In this document: in pieces, positions 18,143-27,551 of the stretch | Layout: every line of letters starts with the position of its first letter | Position numbering within the stretch: the first letter of the stretch is position 1 | Assembly (NCBI GenBank): GCA_036677425.1 | Contig: JARFVT010000012.1 | Span: 124,001 to 188,000, forward strand | DNA from: JARFVT01 sp036677425 | Lineage (GTDB): Bacteria; Pseudomonadota; Alphaproteobacteria; UBA8366; Aestuariispiraceae | DNA: 64,000 nucleotides | Reading direction: 5' to 3' | Notes under the pieces: generated by a model | The model's database searches: none | What the model was told of the DNA's origin: nothing | The model's input: the letters and a program-made list of their open reading frames with translations, nothing else | Position numbers and translations under genes: made by a program

Positions 18143-19135
18143 ATGAATGAACAATTAATGTTTAAAATAATTGGCGATGAAAAAACCATAAAAATATCAC
18201 TTTTATTAGTGCCTAATTTTTCAATGCTGGCTTTTACCAGCTTCATTGAACCCATGCGCTTAGCAAATACTATCAGCGGCAAAAAATTATATGAATGGCA
18301 AATAATCAGTCGTGATGGCTGTGCGGTGATTGCCTCAAATGGCATTGAAATTCATCCACATAATAGCATTACAAAACTGCATAGGCCAGCAAATGTTGTT
18401 ATATGCAGCGGCATTGATGCACATATTTACCAAGATGCGCTTACATTTGGTTGGTTGCGACGCTGGGCCAGAGAAGGCAGCCATATTGGCGCATTATGCA
18501 CGGGCGCACATATATTGGCACATGCCGGATTATTAAATGGTTATCGTTGTACAATCCATTGGGCGAATCTTGATAGCTTTATCGAAGAGTTTCCAGATAT
18601 TGAAATACGGGCTGAGCTTTATGAATTAGATCGGGATCGTTTTACTTGTGCCGGTGGAATTGCCGCACTTGATATGATGTTAAATGAAATAATAAAAAGC
18701 CAAGGCGAAGATTTAGCAGCGTCGGTTTCTGAACAATTTATGCATGAACGCATCAGATCAGGCGATGATAATCAACGTTTGCCATTGCAATCGCGTATCA
18801 GGGTGTCGCATCCAAAATTGATAAAAGCAATTTCTGCCATGGAAAAAAACACCGAAGAAGCGCTTAGCCGCGATTATATTGCAGATATAGTTGGTTTATC
18901 ACGCCGCCAGTTGGAGCGTTTATTCAGACGGTTTTTAGCGACCAGCCCTGCGCGTTATTATTTAAAATTGCGCCTTAATCGTGCGCGCGTATTATTGACC
19001 CAAACCGCAATGCCCGTAACCGAAGTTGCCTTTGCTAGCGGTTTTACATCGGCATCACATTTTTCAAAATGTTATCGCGATATGTTCAATCGCACCCCAA
19101 GAGGCGAACGCAGCGGCGATATTGATGACACATAA
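18143..19135 (+). CDS. GlxA/GbdR-like transcriptional regulator (DJ-1/PfpI + AraC HTH)
   Basis: A 330-residue regulator. Residues about 20-185 form a class-I glutamine-amidotransferase-like (DJ-1/PfpI) domain (SLLLVPNFSMLAFTSFIEPMRLAN, GALCTGAHILAHAGLLNGYRCTIHW, CAGGIAALDMML). Residues about 230-325 form an AraC-type DNA-binding domain with LSRRQLERLFRRFL and the second helix-turn-helix ending VAFASGFTSASHFSKCYRDMF. GbdR of Pseudomonas has this architecture and controls glycine-betaine, dimethylglycine and sarcosine catabolism. Its divergent position next to soxBDAG suggests control of sarcosine oxidase; the effector is inferred. Confidence 0.88.
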   Translation: MNEQLMFKIIGDEKTIKISLLLVPNFSMLAFTSFIEPMRLANTISGKKLYEWQIISRDGCAVIASNGIEIHPHNSITKLHRPANVVICSGIDAHIYQDALTFGWLRRWAREGSHIGALCTGAHILAHAGLLNGYRCTIHWANLDSFIEEFPDIEIRAELYELDRDRFTCAGGIAALDMMLNEIIKSQGEDLAASVSEQFMHERIRSGDDNQRLPLQSRIRVSHPKLIKAISAMEKNTEEALSRDYIADIVGLSRRQLERLFRRFLATSPARYYLKLRLNRARVLLTQTAMPVTEVAFASGFTSASHFSKCYRDMFNRTPRGERSGDIDDT

Positions 19136-19146
19136 CTAATAAAAAA

Positions 19147-20337
19147 GTGCATCCATTAACGGAAAATGATTTAATTCATAATCGCCTTACTCATAGCTTA
19201 GAGACAAGTAGCGTTGGTCGTTCTCTAGGAACAATGGTGGGGTCAAAAATAATCGCAAACAATAACGTAGAAAACATTTCTGAAGATGAGTTTGGTTATG
19301 TTGTGCAGGCTGCTTGTCTTGCGCATGATATTGGAAACCCACCCTTTGGTCATGCAGGTGAGGAAGCAATTAGTAAATGGTTTGAGAGTGAATTAAAAGA
19401 CAGTGATAGTGTGTTTTGTAAAGTGCCAATAGACAAGCAAATTGAATTTACCAAATTTGAGGGTAATGCCCAAGGGTTCAGAATATTAACTCAATTGGAA
19501 AATAATAAATTCGTAGGTGGCTTACAGCTTACTAAAGCAATTCTCGGAGCATTTACAAAATATCCGCGTCCTGCCTATTTGTCGCATACAGCCCAGGGAA
19601 AATATGTTGGTGCTAAGAAATTTGGCTATTTTGCTTCTGAGAAAAAATATTTTGATGATATAGCGTCTACGCTTGGTCTTTTAAATAAAGGGGCCGAAGC
19701 AGAAGGATTTTACGCACGCCACCCTCTAGCATTTCTTGTCGAAGCAGCCGATGATATTTGTTATAATATTGTTGACCTTGATGACTCGTTATTAAATTCT
19801 GACTTACGGTTTGAAGACGTTAAAAATGTGTTAGAACCACTGTCTGGTAATATAAAATTAATAGGCACACAAGTAGATAAAATTGCATATTTAAGAGCCA
19901 AAGCTATTGGAAATGTTGTTACTGAGTGTAGCAATTTATTTATCAAAAAATATGATGACATAATGTCTGGTAAATATTCCTCAAGCTTAACAGATGATCC
20001 CGATTATAAATATCATGAAGGGTTCGCAAAAATTAGGGTACTTGCTAATGAGCGTATTTTTACAGCTTCGCGGAAAACAGAATTGGAAATCGCTGGACAC
20101 AAAATTATAGATGGTCTTTTATCAATTTTTAAAGATCCCATATATGACTTACACATGTGTGACTGGGATAGTGATAAATTGAAAGGAAATTCCAAGCGTT
20201 TGGTTAGGCTTGCTGAGATGGATTTTTCCACCGCAACTGATTTGTACACTGGCACGCATATACTAACTGATTACATTTCTGGCATGACGGATCGTTTTGC
20301 ATCCGAAACCTATAAAAAATTATCTGGCATTTTGTGA
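19147..20337 (+). pseudogene. dNTP triphosphohydrolase (dGTPase family), N-terminally truncated
   Basis: HD-domain hydrolase that splits dNTPs to deoxynucleoside plus triphosphate. The HD site is intact: RLTHSLE, AACLAHDIGNPPFGHAG, and ADDICYNIVDLDD further on. The open frame begins with GTG giving VHPLTENDLIHNRLTHS, which corresponds to about residue 50 of full-length Dgt proteins. The segment that normally precedes it (ending with a RRLQ-x-KTQV-like motif) is absent, and the truncation point falls 11 bases after the regulator stop codon. There is no convincing ribosome-binding site. It seems a 5'-deleted remnant joined to the regulator by a deletion. It may be translated, but loss of the N-terminal helices should damage the oligomer. 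Codon choice looks different from its neighbours by eye. Confidence 0.72.
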
Positions 20338-20441
20338 GTATTTCCCAATCCACATACTTTCTTTTTTAAGCTTCTGAGCCAATTAGTAATTGCACATAAA
20401 AGCTCTAATGCCAATTCTATTTGGCCTATTATACATAAAAA

Positions 20442-20462
20442 GGGCAGCCATAAAGACTGCCC
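20442..20462 (-). terminator. rho-independent terminator of groESL
   Basis: On the minus strand GGGCAG, a 9-base loop and CTGCCC are followed by a T-run. It is located 60 bases past the groEL stop codon. Confidence 0.85.
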
Positions 20463-20521
20463 CTTAAAATATCATAAGCTTTAAAGCCATATGATCGGTA
20501 TAAATATAATCACATTTGTGA

Positions 20522-22174
20522 TTACATCATGCCGCCCATTCCACCCATGCCGCCCATGCCGCCCATATCAGGCATGCCACCACCGGAACCCTTTGATTCT
20601 GGTTTATCGGCAACCATTGCTTCGGTTGTGATCAATAACCCAGCGATTGATGCAGCATCTTGCAATGCGGTACGCACAACCTTAGTCGGATCAATAACAC
20701 CAGCTTTGACCAAATCTTGATATACACCAGTTTGGGCATTATAGCCCCAATTAGTGTCTTTGCTTTCCAACATTTTGCCAGCAACAACCGGACCATCAAC
20801 ACCAGCATTTTCAGCAATTTGGCGTACAGGAGATTGTAATGCACGACGAATGATTTCAACACCAACAGATTGGTCGTTATTATCAGTTTTCAAATTATCA
20901 AGGCCACGAATAGCATAAAGCAATGCAGCACCACCACCAGCAACAACGCCTTCTAGGACGGCTGCTCTGGTTGAGTTCATAGCATCGTCGACACGATCTT
21001 TGCGTTCTTTAACTTCGACTTCGGTTGCACCACCAACACTAATTATGGCAACGCCGCCTGCTAATTTTGCAACGCGTTCTTGAAGTTTTTCACAGTCATA
21101 ATCTGATGTAGTAGTTTCGATTTGCGCACGAATTTGATTAACACGGTCGCTAATTTCGCCTTTAGGGCCTGCACCATCAACAATCGTGGTTTCATCTTTA
21201 GTGATTTCAACTTTCTTGGCTGTACCAAGCATTTCAAGTTTAACATCTTCAAGCTTAATACCGATTTCTTCGGAAATAACCTGACCACCAGTAAGAATAG
21301 CGATATCTTCTAACATTGCCTTACGACGATCACCAAAACCAGGGGCTTTAACCGCAGCAATTTTAAGACCACCACGTAATTTATTAACAACCAATGTTGC
21401 CAATGCTTCGCCTTCGATATCTTCGGCAATGATCAATAATGGACGACCAGCTTGTACTACTGCTTCTAAAATTGACAGCATAGGTTGCAGGTTAGTCAAT
21501 TTTTTCTCATGTAAAAGAATATAAGGGTTTTCAAGATCGACACGCATTTTTTCTGAATCAGTTACGAAATATGGGCTTAAATAACCACGGTCAAATTGCA
21601 TGCCTTCAACAACTTCTAATTCTGTTTCAAGACCTTTTGCTTCTTCAACGGTTATAACGCCTTCATTGCCGACTCTTTCCATGGCTTTTGCCAACATATT
21701 GCCAACTTCGACATCGCAATTAGCGGAGATAGTGCCTACTTGGGCAACTTCGCTGTTCGAGCTAATTTTTTTAGAACGAGCTGTCAAATCTTTAACAACG
21801 GCTTCAACCGCAAGGTCAACACCACGTTTAAGATCCATTGGGTTCATGCCCGCAGCAACAGCCTTAACACCTTCAGTTACAATAGCCTGAGCTAAAACAG
21901 TTGCTGTTGTTGTGCCATCGCCTGCTTCGTCATTGGTTTTTGATGCAACTTCACGCACCATTTGTGCGCCCATATTTTGGAATTTATCTTCTAATTCAAT
22001 CTCTCTTGCAACAGATACACCATCTTTGGTTATTCTAGGTGCGCCAAAAGATTTATCCAAAACAACATTACGACCTTTAGGGCCTAATGTTACTTTGACT
22101 GCATTTGCCAAAATATCAACGCCTTCAAGCATTCTGGTGCGTGCTTCCACGCCAAATTTTACGTCTTTAGCCAT
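20522..22174 (-). CDS. groEL: 60-kDa chaperonin GroEL
   Basis: ATP-driven folding chamber subunit, 550 residues. Start AKDVKFGVEARTRML, ATP-binding GDGTTTATVLAQ, and the C-terminal GGM-rich tail (MPDMGGMGGMGGMGGMM) are all present and standard. Second gene of groES-groEL, 45 bases after groES, with a terminator at 20442-20462. Confidence 0.99.
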   Translation of the reverse strand: MAKDVKFGVEARTRMLEGVDILANAVKVTLGPKGRNVVLDKSFGAPRITKDGVSVAREIELEDKFQNMGAQMVREVASKTNDEAGDGTTTATVLAQAIVTEGVKAVAAGMNPMDLKRGVDLAVEAVVKDLTARSKKISSNSEVAQVGTISANCDVEVGNMLAKAMERVGNEGVITVEEAKGLETELEVVEGMQFDRGYLSPYFVTDSEKMRVDLENPYILLHEKKLTNLQPMLSILEAVVQAGRPLLIIAEDIEGEALATLVVNKLRGGLKIAAVKAPGFGDRRKAMLEDIAILTGGQVISEEIGIKLEDVKLEMLGTAKKVEITKDETTIVDGAGPKGEISDRVNQIRAQIETTTSDYDCEKLQERVAKLAGGVAIISVGGATEVEVKERKDRVDDAMNSTRAAVLEGVVAGGGAALLYAIRGLDNLKTDNNDQSVGVEIIRRALQSPVRQIAENAGVDGPVVAGKMLESKDTNWGYNAQTGVYQDLVKAGVIDPTKVVRTALQDAASIAGLLITTEAMVADKPESKGSGGGMPDMGGMGGMGGMGGMM

Positions 22175-22219
22175 AATAGCTTATCCTTTTTAAAATTATT
22201 TTATAACTAGGTTAAAAAC

Positions 22220-22507
22220 TTAGCTAAGAATACCAAGAATATCAGATTCTTTCATGATGATAAGATCTTCGCCGTCAACTTCAATCTCGGTACCTGACCA
22301 TTTGCCAAAAAGTACTTTATCACCGGCTTTAACGTCCATTGGGCGTATTGTGCCATCTTCGTTTTTATAACCAGAACCAGCGGCAACAATGCTGCCTTCG
22401 CTTGGTTTTTCTTTTGCGGTATCGACCAGAATAATGCCACCAGCTGTTTTTTCTTCAGCTTCAATGCGACGAACTAATACACGGTCATGTAAAGGCGTGA
22501 ATGCCAT
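22220..22507 (-). CDS. groES: 10-kDa co-chaperonin GroES
   Basis: The 95-residue cap of the GroEL chamber. Complete, with FTPLHDRVLVRRIEAEEKTAGGIILVDTAKEKP at the N-terminus (mobile loop GGIIL) and VLFGKWSGTEIEVDGEDLIIMKESDILGIL at the C-terminus. Its leader holds a CIRCE operator (22552-22578) and an overlapping RpoH-type promoter candidate, so both HrcA repression and heat-shock sigma control are likely. Confidence 0.99.
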   Translation of the reverse strand: MAFTPLHDRVLVRRIEAEEKTAGGIILVDTAKEKPSEGSIVAAGSGYKNEDGTIRPMDVKAGDKVLFGKWSGTEIEVDGEDLIIMKESDILGILS

Positions 22508-22551
22508 ATTTAAACCCTCTCCATTAAATAATGGTTGTTATAATTAAGCCG

Positions 22552-22578
22552 TTAGCACTCTATGGTTAAGAGTGCTAA
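22552..22578. promoter_or_regulatory. CIRCE operator (HrcA-binding site)
   Basis: Perfect TTAGCACTC, 9-base spacer, GAGTGCTAA inverted repeat. It sits 45 bases upstream of the groES start, the classic position for HrcA repression. Confidence 0.97.
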
Positions 22579-22586
22579 CAACCAAG
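22560..22586 (-). promoter_or_regulatory. candidate RpoH-type promoter of groESL
   Basis: On the minus strand CTTG is followed after 17 bases by CCATAGAG, resembling the alphaproteobacterial RpoH consensus (CTTG, then a C-rich/TAT -10). It overlaps the CIRCE element so HrcA would block it directly. The assignment rests on spacing and motif only. Confidence 0.5.
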
Positions 22587-22648
22587 ACAAAAAAGATGTA
22601 ATCACAACAAAGGAGTTTTTCAAGCTTTAATTCAGATAATATCTTAAA

Positions 22649-23370
22649 TTAATTTTTCACTGATGACTGTATCACGATTTTTAGATGTATAGTATTTGTT
22701 ATAGTTAGCGGTATTAGTCGCCAATTCATTAACATTTTAATGATATATTCAGCGGCTTCATCATCCATCAAATAACAAAAATTTAACCTGACCCATCCTG
22801 GTTTTCTAATATCTTTGCCTGAATTAATCTCCTTATGAATATATTAGGATTCTTCACGGTTAGCACCAAGTAATCTATAGTCATATGGGCCCGCACAAGC
22901 GCAGCCACCACGTGCCTGAATACCCTTTATATGGCTTAACATCTTTGTCAAAAGATATGGCTTAACATCTTTGTCAAAATATGATGGTCAAAATGATTAT
23001 TTAAATCATCGCATATAATGAAAGAAAAAACTGGCAACCGATTAGGCTTGTCAATGCCAAGCAATTGTAAATATGGGGTTTTTGCCATTCTTAACTGCCT
23101 TGGTAATTAATTTTTGATCGCGCATCTTGGCCATATATGCACCGCAATGTGATGCTTATGTGTGGCTATTAGCATAAAATGGCAAATTTTATCAGTAACA
23201 AAATCTTCCGCCTGTTTTAATGCCCGTCCCGATGCGGTGTAATCGGCATAAATAAGTTTTTGTTTACCGAGCTTTGTTTCAAATTCAACTTCTTCGCCAA
23301 TAAGCCCATTACATAATTGATCGACTATATCACCTTTTTTAAGATTCTGCTAAAAATCATCAAGAACCAT
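22649..23370 (-). pseudogene. aminotransferase class V (cysteine-desulfurase-like fold), decayed
   Basis: Translating the minus strand gives recognisable pieces in changing frames. N-terminal MVLDDF-stop-QNLKKGDIVDQLCNGLIG continues to KLIYADYTASGRAL-QAEDFV, typical of class-V PLP enzymes with an YADYTASG start. A C-terminal piece IQARGGCACAGPYDYRLLG matches the usual ARGGCACAGPYG block. The whole central part with the PLP lysine is missing. There is an in-frame TAG at codon 7, and a 26-bp tandem duplication (22929-22979) shifts the frame. The region between groES and the ABC gene is therefore a dead gene, not a spacer. Confidence 0.82.
22929..22979. repeat. 26-bp tandem duplication inside the aminotransferase pseudogene
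   Basis: Two adjacent copies with period 26 (ATATGGCTTAAC...TCAAAA), identical over 25 bases. Since 26 is not a multiple of three, the duplication is itself frameshifting. Confidence 0.9.
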
Positions 23371-23424
23371 TTTTAAATATCCGTGAGTTTTATTAAAAAT
23401 ATATTTAATTTATTATTATAACTG

Positions 23425-26400
23425 TTAATCTTTTACATTAACTTCTGTCGTTGTTTTTATTAGTCTTTCGCTCATATCGCGTGCCATTTCAAATGCAAAA
23501 TGTGCATCTTGATGGGCTAATTCAGTAAATATTTCTTTATTCAACCTTAATGCCACCAATGGTGATGCCGCACGAATTGTTGCTGATCTTGGGCTGTCAT
23601 TCAATAAAGCCAATTCGCCAACTAGCTTGTTTTTACCCAACTGAAATAATACTGTTTCGGCACCATCTTTGCCTTCAAGTACGATATCGGCCTTGCCCGA
23701 TAAAATAACATATGCCGCATTACCAATATCACCTTGATGAAATAATATTTCATTGCTTTTATAGGTTTTTCGCTCGCTGGTAAATGCCAAAAATTTTAAT
23801 TTTGACGAGTCTAAATTAGCAAAAATAGGTATATTTTTAAGTGCTTCTATTTCACGTTCCAATATCATATGTTCATTATTTTTATCCAAATCTATTTGTA
23901 TGGTTTCTGTTTTCGCAAGGCTATCTTTTGCAATGATATCCTTCTCATCACCAGCAACCGTTAATTTACCATCTTTAATTTCCAAATGCTGTGTAAAGCT
24001 GATACCTTCTGGCATTACATTGCTTATCCATATGATCATCGCATCAGGCAGGTTGTTTTTAATCCTATTAACTATCCATGCCTGACTTGTGTTATCAATC
24101 ATATTTAAACCATCATTAATTATTAAAATATCAGGGTTTTTAATTAAATTCCTTACCAAGGATATTTTTTGTCTTTGTGTGATCGATAATTTTGAACCGC
24201 CAATGCCGACCTGATAATTAAATGCGGTACGAATGATGTTAGATCGCATATTATGCTGTTTGGTTATGTCATTAATTACCGCCATTACCTTTTGATTAGC
24301 CCCCGCCCTGCCATATGCAATTCGACCAAATAACATATTATCCTTGATGCTAAGCCCGCGATTAAAGCTATCATTATGAAATGGTTGAATTTTATCTTTA
24401 AATAATTCTGGATGGTTTTTATGCAACTTATGACGTATTTTTATTATTTTTTCACGAATTTGATCGTCAATTAAGCCAAGCCTATGACGTTGCGGCGTTA
24501 ATTTAAACAGTATGGTCATTATAAATTCTTTTTCTTCGGCATTCATTGCCTCAACATCATGTTGGTTTATTTTACTGACCAGATGCTTAAGGTCGTCCAT
24601 CCTTTCTTCTTTAACGAAGCTATATTGTTCGTAAAAAGCATGCCCAGAAGGTAAATCCTTGAATAAATCCACCATGAGCGCAGCGCATTTAATGCCTTTT
24701 TCAAGGAATATATCAATCAGATTTTCTTGTTGTAATAATTTCAAAATAATTGGATTTTTTGGTAAGTTTTCAAGTGCAAATTCATCGCATGTGGGTTTAC
24801 CAAATAAAATATTTTCGGCAATGGGGCTATAATCATTATATTGGTCAATATGATAGTTTTTGACCAGATCATCCATGCCATTTTCATTTAAATATTTCTT
24901 AATTTCTGCTCGGGCAATTAATATATTTTCAATAAGCGATAGGTTCTTATCGGGCTCTATGGGTAAGCGCAGACCAAGCTCATAAAAATCTTGATCCAAT
25001 TGACAATCATATAATAATTGTTCAATTTTAATTAATAATTCCTCGTAACCACTTACTTTTGCCTGTGAATAATTTATCCAATCAAGATCGGAGTTTTTGC
25101 TATTATTACCAGATGCGATCGCCTCCTCAAAATCTTGCTTACGTATGTCATCCATCTGGGCTTCTTCGGGTGGCTTATTCATTAAGCCCATAAAAATATT
25201 AGCGGCAATATCATCATTTAAAAAACTTGGCATAGAAGAAATAATGCCTATTTGCCGACCTGTTAATGCCTCATGCTGGCTTGATAAATTAATACCACCA
25301 ATATCAACCATACCGCCCGTTGGCATCAACAAGCGTGATAATAATTTTGTAATAACATCACGACTTGCACCTGATTGACTGATAATAAGATTGATCGAGG
25401 CGGGCAATAACTTAAATGACAAGCCATCGATTGGGCGTATACCGTCATCATCAGCCCATATTAACTTATTTGCATTTAAAATTTTACCATTAAATTGCTG
25501 CAACGTTTTTGGCTCATCAAGCAGCAACTTTTCTGCCAACATTCCAACAGGTACAAATTGATTATGTAATTGTTCGTATTTTATCTTCGCATCTGCCATA
25601 CGTTGATAATAGTTTAATAATTCTTTCCATGGCGATGCTAAATCCTTATATGCCGCAAGTGCCGCCAGTAATGCACCAAAGGTTAAATTACCTTGAATAA
25701 CCAAATAACCGCCAATAGAATAGAAAAAAAATGGTGTCATTTGACCGATAAGGTTATTCAAAAATTTCATGAAAAACTTGCGTTTATAAATATCAAACCG
25801 CACCCAAAATATATTTCCTAACCGTTTTGATATATCGGATAAAATATATTTAGCGTGATCTTGAGCGTGAATATCTTCGATGCCATTAACCATCTCGTTA
25901 ATACGATTGGATAGAGATCGAACATAAAGCACACGTTCCTTACCAAGCTGGTTTATATGATTTTGTAACTTGGGAATTATATAACCTTGAATTGGAATAG
26001 AGGCAAAAGCCGCCAGCCCTAACCATGGGTCTTGCATGAACATAAAGGCCATTATGGTAATGAATGTGCCACCTTGAAAGGCCAATAATGCAAAGGCATC
26101 ACCAAAAAACCCGCCCAAGGGTTCGACCTCTGCGGTTACCATTGTAACAATTTCACCCGATGATGTTTTTTGAAATTGTGGAAAGGGAAAACGCAATGAA
26201 CGCTCTATTAGCATATACCGTAACCGCCGCAATAAGCGTTCAGACATTATGCCTTTATATATGTTTATTTGATATTTAAATGCACCATTAATTAATACTA
26301 ATATTAAAAAAATACCGCATAAAGCGAATAAAAATTCTAATTGTGTGAATTGATAGCCTAAAATAGAAAAATCATCATTACCATTACTAATATCTATTGC

Positions 26401-26532
26401 TTCATTAACAATGGTTTTTGGCAAGTCCATAGAATAATATAAAAAGGGAAAAGATGCGATAATCAAAGCCAATGCGCTGATTTGTTGTAATCGGCTATAT
26501 TTCCAAATATATTTGAATAAATTTTGTTCCAC
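23425..26532 (-). CDS. large ABC-exporter-like protein with degenerate, expanded nucleotide-binding region and C-terminal cNMP-binding domain
   Basis: A 1035-residue protein. Residues about 15-320 are a six-helix type-I exporter membrane domain (SSGEIVTMVTAEVEP, and SIGGYLVIQGNLTFGALLA). The ATPase that should follow is degenerate: Walker A position SQSGASRD (385-392) has no GKS/T, the signature reads LSITQ (782-786), and Walker B reads ILIIND (802-807) with the catalytic DE changed. Some 395 residues lie between the Walker A and signature positions, about 280 more than usual. That insert repeats the post-Q-loop motif three times (IAANIFMG 442-449, IAENILFG 571-578, IKDNMLFG 729-736). A cyclic-nucleotide-binding domain (about 895-1020) ends the protein with the cassette GELALLNDSPRSAT. 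It is open and full length. Transport by ATP hydrolysis looks unlikely unless it pairs with an active subunit. Confidence 0.82.
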   Translation of the reverse strand: MEQNLFKYIWKYSRLQQISALALIIASFPFLYYSMDLPKTIVNEAIDISNGNDDFSILGYQFTQLEFLFALCGIFLILVLINGAFKYQINIYKGIMSERLLRRLRYMLIERSLRFPFPQFQKTSSGEIVTMVTAEVEPLGGFFGDAFALLAFQGGTFITIMAFMFMQDPWLGLAAFASIPIQGYIIPKLQNHINQLGKERVLYVRSLSNRINEMVNGIEDIHAQDHAKYILSDISKRLGNIFWVRFDIYKRKFFMKFLNNLIGQMTPFFFYSIGGYLVIQGNLTFGALLAALAAYKDLASPWKELLNYYQRMADAKIKYEQLHNQFVPVGMLAEKLLLDEPKTLQQFNGKILNANKLIWADDDGIRPIDGLSFKLLPASINLIISQSGASRDVITKLLSRLLMPTGGMVDIGGINLSSQHEALTGRQIGIISSMPSFLNDDIAANIFMGLMNKPPEEAQMDDIRKQDFEEAIASGNNSKNSDLDWINYSQAKVSGYEELLIKIEQLLYDCQLDQDFYELGLRLPIEPDKNLSLIENILIARAEIKKYLNENGMDDLVKNYHIDQYNDYSPIAENILFGKPTCDEFALENLPKNPIILKLLQQENLIDIFLEKGIKCAALMVDLFKDLPSGHAFYEQYSFVKEERMDDLKHLVSKINQHDVEAMNAEEKEFIMTILFKLTPQRHRLGLIDDQIREKIIKIRHKLHKNHPELFKDKIQPFHNDSFNRGLSIKDNMLFGRIAYGRAGANQKVMAVINDITKQHNMRSNIIRTAFNYQVGIGGSKLSITQRQKISLVRNLIKNPDILIINDGLNMIDNTSQAWIVNRIKNNLPDAMIIWISNVMPEGISFTQHLEIKDGKLTVAGDEKDIIAKDSLAKTETIQIDLDKNNEHMILEREIEALKNIPIFANLDSSKLKFLAFTSERKTYKSNEILFHQGDIGNAAYVILSGKADIVLEGKDGAETVLFQLGKNKLVGELALLNDSPRSATIRAASPLVALRLNKEIFTELAHQDAHFAFEMARDMSERLIKTTTEVNVKD

Positions 26533-26648
26533 GCCATGCTCTCATATCATATATGTTTTATAAATATAATTACTTCATTAGATTAATTATATAATATAAG
26601 CCATATAATATACAACGCTTAACGATTGCTTTGAAAGATATCATCACC

Positions 26649-27410
26649 ATGTCAAAAAAAACCATTACTGCTGCTGTAATTATTATTGGCAATGAAATTT
26701 TATCTGGCAGAACCAATGATGTTAACATAAATTATATCGCTAAAAAATTGAATGAACATGGTATTCGACTGATGGAATGTCGAATAATTGCCGATCATGA
26801 AGATGAAATTATTAATAATGTTAATGCATTGCGCGTTAAATTTGATTATATTTTCACAACTGGTGGTATTGGCCCAACCCATGATGATATTACGGCATTA
26901 GCCATCGCCAAGGCCTTTTCTAAAAAGCTAATATCAAATCCACAGGCATATGACATAATGACGACTTATTATAAAGCCAAAAATGTCGAATTCACCAAAA
27001 CCCGCGCCCGCATGACATATATGCCAGAAGGGGCTGCGCTTATTGAAAATAAAATATCAGCAGCACCAGGGTTTAATCTAGAAAATGTTTTTGTCATGGC
27101 TGGTGTTCCTAAAATAATGCGTGTCATGTTTGATGGTATTTTACCAAATTTACAATCTGGCATTAAAATTATTTCAAAAACTTTATTGTGTAATCTGCCC
27201 GAAGGCGCAATAGCCAATGGCCTTAGCCATATCCAAAACCAAAGCCCAAATGTTGAGATTGGTAGTTATCCCGCCTTTAATAATGATAAATTTAGCCTGT
27301 CATTAGTATTGCGTGCTACTGATATGACAGAATTAAGGCTTGTCCATGAGAAGTTAATAACATTAATCAGCAAGCTTAATGGTAAAATTATTGCCACCAC
27401 AGAAATATAA
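26649..27410 (+). CDS. competence/damage-inducible protein A family (CinA/MoaB-like molybdopterin-binding domain)
   Basis: A 253-residue stand-alone CinA N-terminal/MoaB-fold domain. Family markers are IIIGNEILSGRTNDVNINYIAKKLNEHGI at the start and FTTGGIGPTHDDITALAIAKAF (the GGxGPTxDD motif). In CinA the N-terminal domain hydrolyses ADP-ribose and the C-terminal domain deamidates NMN; the latter is absent here, as in many alphaproteobacterial homologues. I chose ATG 26649 (MSKKTI); a TTG at 26631 would add six residues. It is divergent from the large ABC-like gene. Confidence 0.88.
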   Translation: MSKKTITAAVIIIGNEILSGRTNDVNINYIAKKLNEHGIRLMECRIIADHEDEIINNVNALRVKFDYIFTTGGIGPTHDDITALAIAKAFSKKLISNPQAYDIMTTYYKAKNVEFTKTRARMTYMPEGAALIENKISAAPGFNLENVFVMAGVPKIMRVMFDGILPNLQSGIKIISKTLLCNLPEGAIANGLSHIQNQSPNVEIGSYPAFNNDKFSLSLVLRATDMTELRLVHEKLITLISKLNGKIIATTEI

Positions 27411-27551
27411 AATTAATATAATTGCCTCAATAAAAATTTATTAAAATCAATTTTTTACCTTGAAGATGGCATGAATAAACCTTACTTAATGTTTAACTAT
27501 TTTTTAATCATTAACAGATTATTTTCATTTTCCATTTAAGGTAGTTAGATA

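Noticed and set aside
21122..22193. Several plus-strand frames opposite groEL
   Set aside because: Antisense shadows of a highly conserved gene with biased codon use.
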